A stretch of 22,839 nucleotides of DNA from DATAXV01 sp036272915 (GCA_036272915.1 DATAXV010000137.1:1-22839), one strand, 5' to 3'. Shown: positions 13,884 through 21,356, counted from the stretch's first letter. Notes: a model not told the origin generated them from the letters alone. Translations and numbers: made by a program.

Positions 13884-14248
13884 CGGTAGCGGATCCGCAG
13901 TGGGCGCCCGTGGTCGGTCTCGGCCAGATCGGTGCGCACCAGCAGCGCGGCCACGTAGTTGGCGACCGTTCGCGGGATCTCGTGCTTGAGGAGGGCGTCG
14001 ACCGTCTCCCCCTCGGATCGGACCGTGAAGCGGCCCCCGACCTCGACCCAGTCCTGGGTGGCGAGCCAGACCATCAGGTCCTGCAGCACCGCCCAGGGGA
14101 TCACGGTGCGGGTGCGCCGCTCGCCCAGCAGCAGCACAACGCCCTGCGCGTCGATCCCCTCGATGACGAACGGCCTCCTCCTGGTCAGGGTGCAGAGCGT
14201 GGACCCAGGGGCCACGCGCCGTCGTATCACACCCTCGGCCTGTGTCAT
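13877..14248 (-). CDS. Hypothetical protein, about 123 residues
   Basis: Starts at ATG 14248, which is preceded by GGGAGGG at nine bases, a good ribosome binding site; an upstream in-frame start at 14293 lacks one. The protein is soluble: a beta-rich first half (PFVIEGIDAQGVVLLLGERRTRTVIPWAVLQDLM), then a helix and strand (DWVEVGGRFTVRSEGETVDALLKHEI) and a helical segment (VANYVAALLVRTDLAE). It has no membrane helix and no Cys pair. The order of secondary structure resembles a small barrel followed by a helical dimerisation part, but I recognise no family. It is alone on the minus strand, convergent with the Gfo/Idh gene and divergent from the export operon. Confidence 0.75.
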   Translation of the reverse strand: MTQAEGVIRRRVAPGSTLCTLTRRRPFVIEGIDAQGVVLLLGERRTRTVIPWAVLQDLMVWLATQDWVEVGGRFTVRSEGETVDALLKHEIPRTVANYVAALLVRTDLAETDHGRPLRIRYRS

Positions 14249-14373
14249 CGGCCTTCCCTCCCAAATCCCGGCCAGCGAAGTCGGCACCGGCATCGCCGGG
14301 CCCTATATCAATCGTGCCCTGTTTACCGTGGGCTGACAATCCCGTTTCCGTCCCAATCGGGGGGGACGGCTGT

Positions 14374-14404
14374 CTCTCACAGGAAACTCTCAGCAATGTC
14401 TCAG
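14374..14404 (+). promoter_or_regulatory. Three direct repeats upstream of the export operon
   Basis: CTCTCAC (14374-14380), CTCTCAG (14387-14393) and GTCTCAG (14398-14404) repeat with 13- and 11-base periods. Tandem half-sites about one helical turn apart are the usual target of OmpR/PhoB-type response regulators. They lie 100-125 bases upstream of the adaptor start codon. Confidence 0.5.
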
Positions 14405-14500
14405 CCTGCTCTGATGCTGGCGGCGTGGAATCGTGGCGTCGGCGGCGGACGCAGTCCGCGGGAGGGTCCGGCTCAGCGTCGGTACAGCAAGGAAGAGAGG

Positions 14501-15682
14501 ATGGGCAGTCGGATCCGCCGCGTCGCCGTGCTCGTTGTCGTGGTCGTCGTCATCGTCGCCGCGGCCGGCGCCTACTGGTATCTCCGGATCGATCCCAAGC
14601 CCGTCCACTACCGGACGGAGGCGGCCGGCTACGCCACGGTCACGGAGACGCTGGGCATGTCCGGGAACCTGGTCCCGGCCGACCTCACCGACCTCAACTT
14701 CGGCGTCTCCGGGCAGGTGACCGCGGTCAAGGCCCAGGCCGGGCAGTCGGTGACGGTGGGGGCGGTCCTGGCCACGCTGAGCACGACCGACCTTCAAAAC
14801 TCGCTGACCGAGGCCCAGGCCGAGCTCTCGTCGGCCCAGGCCAAGCTGACCAGCGACGAGGACGCGACCAACCCCAACGCCCAGACCATCCAGGAGGACC
14901 AGGACCAGGTCACGATCGAGCAGGTCGACGTCAACGAGGCCCAGTCCAACCTGCAGGACGCGACCCTGACCGCGCCCGTCGCCGGCATCGTCCTCGAGGC
15001 CAACGTCGACGTCGGCCAGAACGTCTCCGCCTCGGGCGCCTCGAGCTCCTCGTCGAGCTCCGGCTCGTCCACGACATCGGGGTCCAGCGACAGCGGGTCG
15101 TCCTCGTCGGGCAGCTCCGGCTACGCCTTCGAGATCATGCAGCCCGGCTCCTTCGACGTCTCCGGATCGATCAGCGACGCCGAGATCGGTGAGGTCGCGG
15201 TCGGGCAGAGCGCCGAGATCACGCCCGCCGGCGCCACCCAGGCCCTGCTCGGGGCGGTGACCGCGATCGCGCCCGAGGCGACGATCTCGTCGGGCGTCGC
15301 CACCTTCCCGGTCACGGTTCAGATCACGAGCCCCAGCTCCAGCCTGCGGCCCGGCGCCTCGGCCTCGGTCGACATCGTCATCAACCGTGCCGTTCACGTG
15401 CTCGCCGTGCCCACCGCGGCCATCCACACCGACGGCGACGCCAGCACCGTCGAGGTCATGGCCAGGGGCGACAGCCCGGAGACGGTGACGGTCACGATCG
15501 GCGCCCAGGACCCGACCGAGACCCAGATCCTCTCCGGGATCACCGCCGGGGAGAGGGTGGTGCTGGCGACGGTCACCAGCCAGGTGCCGCAGAGCAGCGG
15601 GACCGGCCTCCTCGGTGGAGGCCGAGGTGGTGGCGGATTCGGCGGCCGGGGAGGCGGCGGCGGGTTCGGCGGCCGCGGCTAG
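14501..15682 (+). CDS. HlyD/MacA-type periplasmic adaptor of an ABC export system
   Basis: 393 residues from ATG 14501, set by GGAAGAGAGG directly upstream; the frame is open for 590 codons, but the earlier part is featureless. A single N-terminal membrane helix (about 7-27, AVLVVVVVVIVAAAGAYWYL) anchors an external adaptor: a lipoyl-like half (VSGQVTAVKAQAGQSVTVGAVLATL), a helical hairpin rich in Gln/Glu/Ala (about 87-148), the second lipoyl half (LTAPVAGIVLEANVDVGQNV), then a Ser/Gly-rich insert of about 35 residues, a beta-barrel part (VDIVINRAVHVLAVPTAAI) and a C-terminal Gly/Arg/Phe tail (GGGRGGGGFGGRG). In Gram-negatives MacA links MacB to TolC; in organisms without an outer membrane the adaptor regulates or assists the ABC transporter. 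It is the first gene of a four-gene operon; the ATPase start is two bases after its stop. Confidence 0.9.
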   Translation: MGSRIRRVAVLVVVVVVIVAAAGAYWYLRIDPKPVHYRTEAAGYATVTETLGMSGNLVPADLTDLNFGVSGQVTAVKAQAGQSVTVGAVLATLSTTDLQNSLTEAQAELSSAQAKLTSDEDATNPNAQTIQEDQDQVTIEQVDVNEAQSNLQDATLTAPVAGIVLEANVDVGQNVSASGASSSSSSSGSSTTSGSSDSGSSSSGSSGYAFEIMQPGSFDVSGSISDAEIGEVAVGQSAEITPAGATQALLGAVTAIAPEATISSGVATFPVTVQITSPSSSLRPGASASVDIVINRAVHVLAVPTAAIHTDGDASTVEVMARGDSPETVTVTIGAQDPTETQILSGITAGERVVLATVTSQVPQSSGTGLLGGGRGGGGFGGRGGGGGFGGRG

Positions 15683-15684
15683 CC

Positions 15685-16362
15685 ATGGCTGAGCTCATCC
15701 AGCTCGAGAAGGTCTCCAAGACCTACGGGCGGGCCGACGCCGAGGTCCAGGCGGTGAAGGATGTCTCCCTCTCCGTCGAGGAGGGGGAGCTGGTCGCGGT
15801 GACCGGCGCCTCGGGATCGGGCAAGTCGACCCTGATGCACATCCTCGGCTGCCTCGACGTCCCCACCTCGGGCACCTACACCTTCGCCGGCGAGGACGTC
15901 AGCGAATTCTCGGAGGCGCGCCTGGCCCAGGTCCGCAACCGCCGCATCGGCTTCGTCTTCCAGCAGTTCCACCTCCTGCCGCGGCTCTCCGCCTGGCGGA
16001 ACGTGGAGCTGCCCCTCCTCTACGCCGGAGGCCGGGGGAGGCGCGAGAGGGCACTCGGCGCTCTCGAGCAGGTGGGCCTCGCCAACCGGGTCGAGCACCG
16101 GCCCAACGAGCTCTCCGGCGGCCAGCAGCAGCGGGTGGCCATCGCCAGGGCGCTGGTCACCGAACCCGACCTGATCCTCGCCGACGAGCCGACCGGCAAC
16201 CTGGACTCGACCTCGAGCCGGGAGGTCCTCGACCTGCTCCTTCGCCTCCATGGCGACGGCCACACGGTGGTGGTGATCACCCACGATCCCGACGTGGCGC
16301 GGGTCACGCGCCGCGAGGTCCAGATGCGGGACGGCGAGATCGTCGCGGAGCGGAAGCGATGA
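15685..16362 (+). CDS. ABC transporter ATP-binding protein, MacB/LolD type
   Basis: 225 residues, the usual length for a standalone LolD/MacB-type ATPase. All ATPase motifs are present: Walker A GASGSGKST (about 42-50), Q-loop VFQQFHLLP, signature LSGGQQQR (about 143), Walker B LILADEPTGNLD (about 163-174) and the H-loop HDPDVA (about 199). It hydrolyses ATP to drive the permease encoded next. The start codon follows the adaptor stop by two bases and the stop overlaps the permease start in an ATGA junction (16359-16362), so the three genes are translationally coupled. Confidence 0.95.
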   Translation: MAELIQLEKVSKTYGRADAEVQAVKDVSLSVEEGELVAVTGASGSGKSTLMHILGCLDVPTSGTYTFAGEDVSEFSEARLAQVRNRRIGFVFQQFHLLPRLSAWRNVELPLLYAGGRGRRERALGALEQVGLANRVEHRPNELSGGQQQRVAIARALVTEPDLILADEPTGNLDSTSSREVLDLLLRLHGDGHTVVVITHDPDVARVTRREVQMRDGEIVAERKR

Positions 16363-17573
16363 GCTGGTACTCGATCCTGGCCACCGGCATGCGCAGCCTG
16401 CTCGGGCACCGGCTGCGCTCGATCCTGACCACGCTCGGCATCCTCTTCGGCGTCGCCGCCGTGATCTGCACCGTGGGCATCGGCGAGGCGTCGGCGGCGA
16501 GCGTGACCAGCCGCATCGCCTCGCTCGGCACCAACCTGCTCACCGTCACCCCCGGCGCCGCCACCTCCTCCGGCGTCTCCCAGGGCGCCGGCACCTCGGG
16601 CACCCTGACCATGTCCGACGCCGAGGGCCTGGCCGACCGCAGCGACGCCCCCGACATCCAGGCCGTGGCGCCGGTCGTGGAGGGCTCGGAGACCCTGATC
16701 AACGGTTCCACCAACTGGTCGACCACCGTCACCGGCAGCGGCCCCGGCTGGCTCCTGGCCAGCGCTCGGACCGTGAGCGAGGGCAGCTTCATCACCGCGC
16801 ACGACGTCAGCACCCAGGCCCACGTCGCCGTGCTCGGCAGCGAGACCGCCTCCGAGCTGGACGCCGGCGTCGGCAGCAACGTGACCGTGGACGGCGTGCC
16901 CTTCCAGGTCGTGGGCGTCCTGACCTCGAGCGGGAGCACCGGCTTCACCGACGAGGACGACCTGGCCGTGGTGCCGATCACGACCGCCCAGGACGATTTC
17001 TTCGGCGGTTCGGAGACGGTCGAGCGGATCCTGCTCAGCGCCAGCAGCCCGGCCACCCTGGGCTCCGCCTATGAGGAGGCCAACGACCTGCTCCTCCAGA
17101 CCCACCACATCGCCAGCCCCGCCGACGCCGACTTCCAGATCACGTCCCAGTCCTCGGTGCTGAGCACGGCCCAGGCGGTGACCCAGACCCTGACCGCCCT
17201 GCTCGCCAGCGTCGCCGCCATCGCCCTCCTGGTCGGGGGCATCGGCGTGATGAACATCATGCTGGTCTCGGTCACCGAGCGGACCAGCGAGATCGGGCTG
17301 CGCAAGGCGGTCGGGGCGACCCCCTCCGACCTCTTCCGGCAGTTCGTCGCCGAGGCCGCGGTTCTGACCCTGGCCGGTGGCCTGCTGGGGGTGGCGATCG
17401 GCCTCCTCGCCGGGCTGGTCATACCCCGGCTCTTCGGCATCGCCATCGACATCACCGCCCTGCCCGTGGCCATCGCGCTGGCCGTCTCCATCGCGGTCGG
17501 GCTGGTGTTCGGCGTGTACCCCGCTTCCCGGGCGGCACGGCTCGCCCCGATTGAGGCGCTGAGGACGGAGTGA
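16359..17573 (+). CDS. ABC transporter permease, MacB/FtsX family
   Basis: 404 residues. Layout is that of a MacB permease: N-terminal helix (about 21-45, SILTTLGILFGVAAVICTVGIGE), a large external MacB_PCD domain (about 45-275), then three C-terminal helices of the FtsX domain: LLASVAAIALLVGGIGVMNIMLVSV, LTLAGGLLGVAIGLLAGLV, and LPVAIALAVSIAVGLVFGVYPASRAA. The coupling segment TERTSEIGLRKAVGAT lies between the first two. MacB-type transporters act by mechanotransmission and move peptides, lipoproteins or drugs to the outside rather than across the membrane. The start overlaps the ATPase stop by four bases. Confidence 0.94.
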   Translation: MSWYSILATGMRSLLGHRLRSILTTLGILFGVAAVICTVGIGEASAASVTSRIASLGTNLLTVTPGAATSSGVSQGAGTSGTLTMSDAEGLADRSDAPDIQAVAPVVEGSETLINGSTNWSTTVTGSGPGWLLASARTVSEGSFITAHDVSTQAHVAVLGSETASELDAGVGSNVTVDGVPFQVVGVLTSSGSTGFTDEDDLAVVPITTAQDDFFGGSETVERILLSASSPATLGSAYEEANDLLLQTHHIASPADADFQITSQSSVLSTAQAVTQTLTALLASVAAIALLVGGIGVMNIMLVSVTERTSEIGLRKAVGATPSDLFRQFVAEAAVLTLAGGLLGVAIGLLAGLVIPRLFGIAIDITALPVAIALAVSIAVGLVFGVYPASRAARLAPIEALRTE

Positions 17574-17575
17574 GG

Positions 17576-18358
17576 ATGAGGTTGACACCGCGATCGACGG
17601 GCCGCCTGCTGCGGCTCCTGCCCCTGCTGGCCGGATTCGCGCTGGTCGCCTGCGGGCCGCTCCCGACCGCCGGCTCCACGTCGCCCTCGCCCTCCTCCCG
17701 AGGCCGCTTCGCCTTCGCCCGCAACGGCGCCTTCGGGCAGCTGGTCCAGATCAGCGGGCAGACCCTGACGCTGAGCGGCCAGACCGGCGACAGCACCGTC
17801 ACCTACACCACCACGACCACCATCGAGCAGACCTCTGCCGGGAGCCTGGGCGACATCGTCACCGGCACCTGCGTGGTCGCCACCGGCTCCAAGGGCTCGG
17901 GCGGCGCGGTGACCGCGGCGACGGTCGAGGTCAGGCCGGCGACCGGCACCGGCTGCGCGGCCGCGCGCCCCGGCGGCGGCTCGGGCCGGCCCTTCCCGAC
18001 GCGGTCGCCGCGACCCCGGTCCAGCGGCACGCCCCGAGCGTCGTCGTCGTCGGCGGTGGTCGACGGCGAGGTCACGGCGGCGACCGGGACCCAGATCACG
18101 GTGAAGACCGCCACCGGCACATCGGAATCGCTGACGGTGCCGACCACGGCCAAGGTCACCGACGAATCGTCGGCCACCGCGTCGGCGCTGCAGGTCAACC
18201 TCTGCGTCGCCGCCACCGGCAAGCCGGGCTCATCGGGCAAGGTCGCGGCGACCTCGCTCACGCTCTCCCAGCCCGACTCCTCGGGCACCTGCACCGAGGC
18301 CGGGTTCGGCTTCGGCGGGGGAGGGGGCGGGGGGTTCCGCCGGCGCTCCGGCGGCTGA
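17576..18358 (+). CDS. Lipoprotein with two DUF5666-like repeats and Gly-rich tail
   Basis: 260 residues from ATG 17576; GTG 17570, overlapping the permease stop, is an alternative two codons longer. A lipoprotein signal is clear: basic start, hydrophobic LLRLLPLLAGFALVAC with lipobox-like LVAC. Two related beta-rich units follow, about residues 50-120 (GQLVQISGQTLTLSGQTGDSTVTYTT...GTCVVATGSKGSGGAVTAATVEV) and about 160-235 (VVDGEVTAATGTQITVKTATGTSESLTV...NLCVAATGKPGSSGKVAATSLTL). Each has the VxG.V....G..ITV and CV.A.G pattern of DUF5666, a small barrel common in actinobacterial lipoproteins. A Ser/Arg/Pro linker separates them and the end is GFGFGGGGGGGFRRRSGG. As last gene of the export operon it may work outside the cell with the adaptor. 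The function is unknown. Confidence 0.82.
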   Translation: MRLTPRSTGRLLRLLPLLAGFALVACGPLPTAGSTSPSPSSRGRFAFARNGAFGQLVQISGQTLTLSGQTGDSTVTYTTTTTIEQTSAGSLGDIVTGTCVVATGSKGSGGAVTAATVEVRPATGTGCAAARPGGGSGRPFPTRSPRPRSSGTPRASSSSAVVDGEVTAATGTQITVKTATGTSESLTVPTTAKVTDESSATASALQVNLCVAATGKPGSSGKVAATSLTLSQPDSSGTCTEAGFGFGGGGGGGFRRRSGG

Positions 18359-18360
18359 TC

Positions 18361-19311
18361 TCAGCTCGACGCGCGGCGGAGCCGGTCGGCCAGCCGGCGG
18401 ACGCTCTCGACCAGCTCCGGCGGCTCGTGGATCTCGAACTCGGCGCCAAGGGCGCCGAGGTGCGAGGCGAGCATGTTGAGGGAGTCGGCGCCGGTGTGGA
18501 GGACGCAGGTCTCGGCGTCGACGGCCTCCAGGAAGCCGGCGACGGGGGAGATCCACTCGGCCACCGCGCTGACCGGCGCGTGCAGGGTGACCCTGGCCTG
18601 GTAGCGGTAGGGAGCGGAGGAGATCGAGCGGGAGACGTAGGCGGCGATGTCGTCGGGCGGCGGCCGGGCCTCGAAGTGGATCCGGGTCTGCTCCGCGCCC
18701 TCGATCCGGTCGGCGCGGAAGGTGCGCCAGTCGTCGCGGTCGCGGTCCCAGGCGAGCAGGTACCAGCGGCGCCCGGCCTGGACCAGCCGCAGCGGCTCGG
18801 CCGAGCGCGAGCTGGCGTTGCCGTCGCCGTCGCGGTAGTCGAGGCGCAGCCGCTCGCGGTCCCGGCAGGCGCTGGCGAGAAGCAGCAGCATGTCCGGATC
18901 GACGGTCGGTCCAGGTCCGGTCAGCGGCACCGTCACCGACTGGAGGACGTTGACCCGCTGGCGCAGCCTCGAGGGGAGGACCTGCTCCAGCTTGGCCAGC
19001 GCCCGGAGCGAGGTCTCCTCGATCCCGGCCACGGTGCCGGCGGCGCCGGTCCGCAGCCCCACGGCGACGGCGACCGCCTCGTCGTCGTCGAGGAGCAGGG
19101 GTGGCATCGCCGTCCCCGCCTCGAGACGGTAGCCGCCGGCGGTGCCGGGGGACGCCCGGACCGGGTAGCCGAGGCGGCGCAGGCGCTCGATGTCACGGCG
19201 AACGGTCCGCGTGGTCACGTTCAGCCTGGCCGCCAGCTCGGCGCCCGGCCAGTCGCGCGGCGTCTGCAGCACCGAGAGCAGGCGCAGGAGCCGGGCCGAG
19301 GTCTCCAGCAT
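18361..19311 (-). CDS. WYL-domain transcriptional regulator (YafY/DeoR-like helix-turn-helix)
   Basis: 316 residues. The N-terminal winged helix (residues 3-60) reads SARLLRLLSVLQTPRDWPGAELAARLNVTTRTVRRDIERLRRLGYPV, followed by GGYRLE. The middle WYL domain (about 145-215) contains RLRLDYRDGDG...EPLRLVQAGRRWYLLAWDRDRDDWRTFRADRI, where RWYLLAWD is the name-giving motif for ligand binding. A C-terminal WCX-like part (about 235-310) ends the protein. Such regulators sense nucleotides or other small ligands and often control stress, DNA repair or defence genes. It is convergent with the export operon (two bases between stops) and follows the small membrane protein gene on its own strand at 40 bases, so it may share that transcript. 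No target is evident. Confidence 0.93.
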   Translation of the reverse strand: MLETSARLLRLLSVLQTPRDWPGAELAARLNVTTRTVRRDIERLRRLGYPVRASPGTAGGYRLEAGTAMPPLLLDDDEAVAVAVGLRTGAAGTVAGIEETSLRALAKLEQVLPSRLRQRVNVLQSVTVPLTGPGPTVDPDMLLLLASACRDRERLRLDYRDGDGNASSRSAEPLRLVQAGRRWYLLAWDRDRDDWRTFRADRIEGAEQTRIHFEARPPPDDIAAYVSRSISSAPYRYQARVTLHAPVSAVAEWISPVAGFLEAVDAETCVLHTGADSLNMLASHLGALGAEFEIHEPPELVESVRRLADRLRRASS

Positions 19312-19351
19312 GGGCCAAGTCTCGCAGGACCGGACCGGATGGAGGGGTCGC

Positions 19352-19576
19352 TCAGCCGCCCCTGACGATGGAGACGACGAAGGCGTAGGCGACCAGTGCC
19401 GTCACCCCGAGGACGAAGACGCGGAGCGCCCAGAGCCCGGCCCGGGCCCAGGGGCCGAGCCGGCGCCGCGGGAGAGGCGCGTTCATGGCGTCGTCGAGCT
19501 GATCCGGCTCGAGGGCGTCGATCAGGTCCTCGTCCGGCTCCCCCTCGTAGATGTGGCGGCGGTGCCCCTCGTCCAC
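19352..19576 (-). CDS. Small membrane protein coupled to the Nramp-like transporter
   Basis: 74 residues from a GTG at 19576, one base after the stop of the transporter gene, with GGGAGG about seven bases upstream inside that gene's last codons. The N-terminal half is acidic (EGEPDEDLIDALEPDQLDDAM), followed by a basic patch (PRRRLGPWAR) and a single hydrophobic helix at the C terminus (about 49-70, LWALRVFVLGVTALVAYAFVVSIV). Tail-anchored topology with the acidic part in the cytoplasm is likely. It is unknown as a family to me. Coupling to the transporter suggests an accessory subunit or a protein made at fixed ratio to it. Confidence 0.65.
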   Translation of the reverse strand: MDEGHRRHIYEGEPDEDLIDALEPDQLDDAMNAPLPRRRLGPWARAGLWALRVFVLGVTALVAYAFVVSIVRGG

Positions 19577-19577
19577 C

Positions 19578-20984
19578 TCAGCCGCCTCCCGTCATCGCCG
19601 TCACGGAGGCGACCACGGCGTAGGCGGTGGCGGCCACGGCGACGCCGACGATGACCGCGATCGAGGCCAGGTTGGCCAGGCGCCCGTTGGCCCTGCTCCC
19701 CATCAGCTCCCGGTCGTTGGCCATGAGCAGGAGGAAGACCAGCCCGGCCGGCAGGAGCGCGGTGGCGAAGAGGTTGGCGTTGAGGGCGATGGCCAGGAGC
19801 GGCGCGCGGGGGATGAGGACGACCGCCCCGGCGAGGGCGGTGGCGCCCACGATCAGGGCGTAGAAGAGCGGGGCGTCCTTGATCCGGCGGTTGAAGCTGT
19901 GGCCGCCGGAGATGCTCTCGCCGACGGCGTAGCCGGTGCTGGCGGAGATGGTCAGGGCGGCCAGGGCCCCGGCCTCGATCAGGCCCAGCGAGAAGACGGC
20001 GGCGACGGGGAAGCCGGACACCTTCTCCAGCGCGGTGGCGAACCCGGCCCCGGCCTGCAGGGTGGCGATCGAGACGTGATGGTCGAAGAGGACGGCGGCG
20101 GCGATGAGCGCGCCGCAGCCGGTGATCGCGGCGGCGATCCCCCCGATGAGCACGTCCAGGCGGCCCTGGGGAAGGTCGCGAGGGGTCATTCCCTTGTCGA
20201 CGACGGCGCTCTGCTGGAAGAAGATCATCCAGGGCGTGACCGTGGCGCCGATGTCCGAGACCAGCAGCAGGAGCATGGTCTGGAGGTTGCCGCCGGGGAG
20301 CGGCTGCCAGGTGGCGAAGGCCCGGCCGAGGGCGAGCACGTGGGGGTGGACCATGATCGCGGCGACCAGGAAGAGCAGGTTGAAGGCGCCCAGGATCAGG
20401 GCCGCCCGCTCCCATCTCCAGTAGCGGCCGCCGCTGACACTGACCGCGACCAGGCCGACGCCGAGGACGACGGCGATCGGGGCGGGGACGCCGAAGAAGC
20501 CCATGCCGACGCGGATGGCGATGAACTCGGTGACCAGGGTGAGGATGTTGGTGAGCAGCAGGTCGCCCGACGAGAGCCAGCCCCAGAAGGCGCCGTAGCG
20601 GCGGAAGATCAGTTCGCCGTAGCCGCGGTGGGTGACGGCCCCCACCCGCATCGCCATCTCCTGGACGACCATCGCGGCGAGGAAGGTGACGAGGATGAAG
20701 GGGAGGAAGAAGCCGATGCCGTAGGTGGCCCCGCTGGTCGCGTACGAGATCATGCTGGGCCCGTCGTTCTCGCCCAGCATGACCAGGATGCCGGGGCCGA
20801 TCAGCAGCCAGAGCAGCCGCCAGCGGCTGCCCTCGCGGCGGGCATCGAGTACACGGAGACGGTCGGCGGATCGGACCCTGTCCTCGCCGCTGAGCGGGGC
20901 AGGGCGGGCCTTGGTCAGCCCTCTGTCGGTCACGCCGGGCGGTCCACCGCTCGCTCGCCGGAATCCAGGTCCGGGCGTCGACAA
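19578..20984 (-). CDS. Divergent Nramp (SLC11)-family divalent metal transporter
   Basis: 468 residues from TTG 20984; GTG 20933 would remove 17 weakly ordered residues and is an equally possible start. About eleven hydrophobic helices follow an N-terminal cytoplasmic part of some 55 residues. The first helix region, GPGILVML, then GENDGPSMISYATSGATYG, aligns with the Nramp helix 1, where the family norm is DPGN; here NDGPS stands instead. In helix 6 the normal MPHN is replaced by TPWM (GATVTPWMIFFQQSAVVDKG). Helix 1 and helix 6 hold the metal site, so the ion preference is probably not classical Mn/Fe; related divergent branches include Mg transporters (NRMT). A DtxR-type palindrome lies upstream at 21045-21058. 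The downstream gene starts one base after the stop. Confidence 0.85.
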   Translation of the reverse strand: MSTPGPGFRRASGGPPGVTDRGLTKARPAPLSGEDRVRSADRLRVLDARREGSRWRLLWLLIGPGILVMLGENDGPSMISYATSGATYGIGFFLPFILVTFLAAMVVQEMAMRVGAVTHRGYGELIFRRYGAFWGWLSSGDLLLTNILTLVTEFIAIRVGMGFFGVPAPIAVVLGVGLVAVSVSGGRYWRWERAALILGAFNLLFLVAAIMVHPHVLALGRAFATWQPLPGGNLQTMLLLLVSDIGATVTPWMIFFQQSAVVDKGMTPRDLPQGRLDVLIGGIAAAITGCGALIAAAVLFDHHVSIATLQAGAGFATALEKVSGFPVAAVFSLGLIEAGALAALTISASTGYAVGESISGGHSFNRRIKDAPLFYALIVGATALAGAVVLIPRAPLLAIALNANLFATALLPAGLVFLLLMANDRELMGSRANGRLANLASIAVIVGVAVAATAYAVVASVTAMTGGG

Positions 20985-21037
20985 CGCGGGTGGACGGGAT
21001 GCCGTGTGGGCGCCGATGCGGCCGCCACTCTCACGAC

Positions 21038-21043
21038 ATTATG
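21038..21043 (-). promoter_or_regulatory. Candidate -10 element of the Nramp-like gene
   Basis: CATAAT on the minus strand (21043-21038), 54 bases upstream of TTG 20984, stands next to the DtxR-type box so that a bound repressor would cover the promoter. No good -35 hexamer is visible. Confidence 0.4.
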
Positions 21044-21044
21044 T

Positions 21045-21058
21045 TTAGGCACGCCTAA
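21045..21058. promoter_or_regulatory. DtxR/MntR-type operator box
   Basis: TTAGGCACGCCTAA is a perfect inverted repeat of TTAGGC around two bases. DtxR-family metal-dependent repressors (DtxR, IdeR, MntR) recognise TTAGG...CCTAA half-sites. It lies directly upstream of the -10 candidate of the divalent-metal transporter gene, which supports metal-dependent repression. The repressor gene itself is not in the window. Confidence 0.72.
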
Positions 21059-21104
21059 TGGATACCACGGGGGGCCCTCGTGGCGCCTGGTCCATATGAC
21101 CCAC

Positions 21105-21356
21105 TCAGCGCCAGCGATGGGCGGGATCATTGGCCATCTCGTCCCAGACCGGGCAGCCCTGACTGCTGGGCACCGTCATCGGGTAGATCCTCGAGGCGTC
21201 GCCGCCGTAGTTCTCCACCCTCCAGGCGCAGTGGCACGACCGGCAGTGTCCCCAGCCGTTGGGGCTGCGACGGGGATCGGAGAGCTTCCCCGGACAGCCG
21301 GGACAGGCGCAGCGGCCGGCCAGGATCTGGCTGCAGGCAGCGCGCCTATCAAACAT
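21105..21356 (-). CDS. Small Cys-rich zinc-ribbon-like protein
   Basis: 83 residues from ATG 21356. Eight cysteines include CACPGC (residues 16-21) and CRSCHC (38-43), a plausible zinc ribbon with the loop PGKLSDPRRSPNGWGH between the pairs. A mixed second half follows (CAWRVENYGGDASRIYPMTVPSSQGCPVWDEMAND). The composition is protein-like, unlike the opposite frame. TATATT lies 8 to 13 bases upstream of the ATG and could be a -10, giving a leaderless message. The 3' end is 47 bases from the DtxR box of the transporter gene, so it may be a separate unit. I do not know a family; DNA- or metal-binding roles are possible. Confidence 0.55.
   Translation of the reverse strand: MFDRRAACSQILAGRCACPGCPGKLSDPRRSPNGWGHCRSCHCAWRVENYGGDASRIYPMTVPSSQGCPVWDEMANDPAHRWR

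Noticed and set aside
13910..14500. 5' extension of the adaptor gene to 13910
   Set aside because: The extra 197 codons overlap the hypothetical minus-strand gene and its promoter; a clear ribosome binding site and membrane anchor fix the start at 14501.
15600..15680. Gly-rich GGN repeats at the end of the adaptor gene as a DNA repeat array
   Set aside because: They are in-frame codons for a Gly/Arg/Phe tail, not a CRISPR or intergenic repeat; spacing is irregular.
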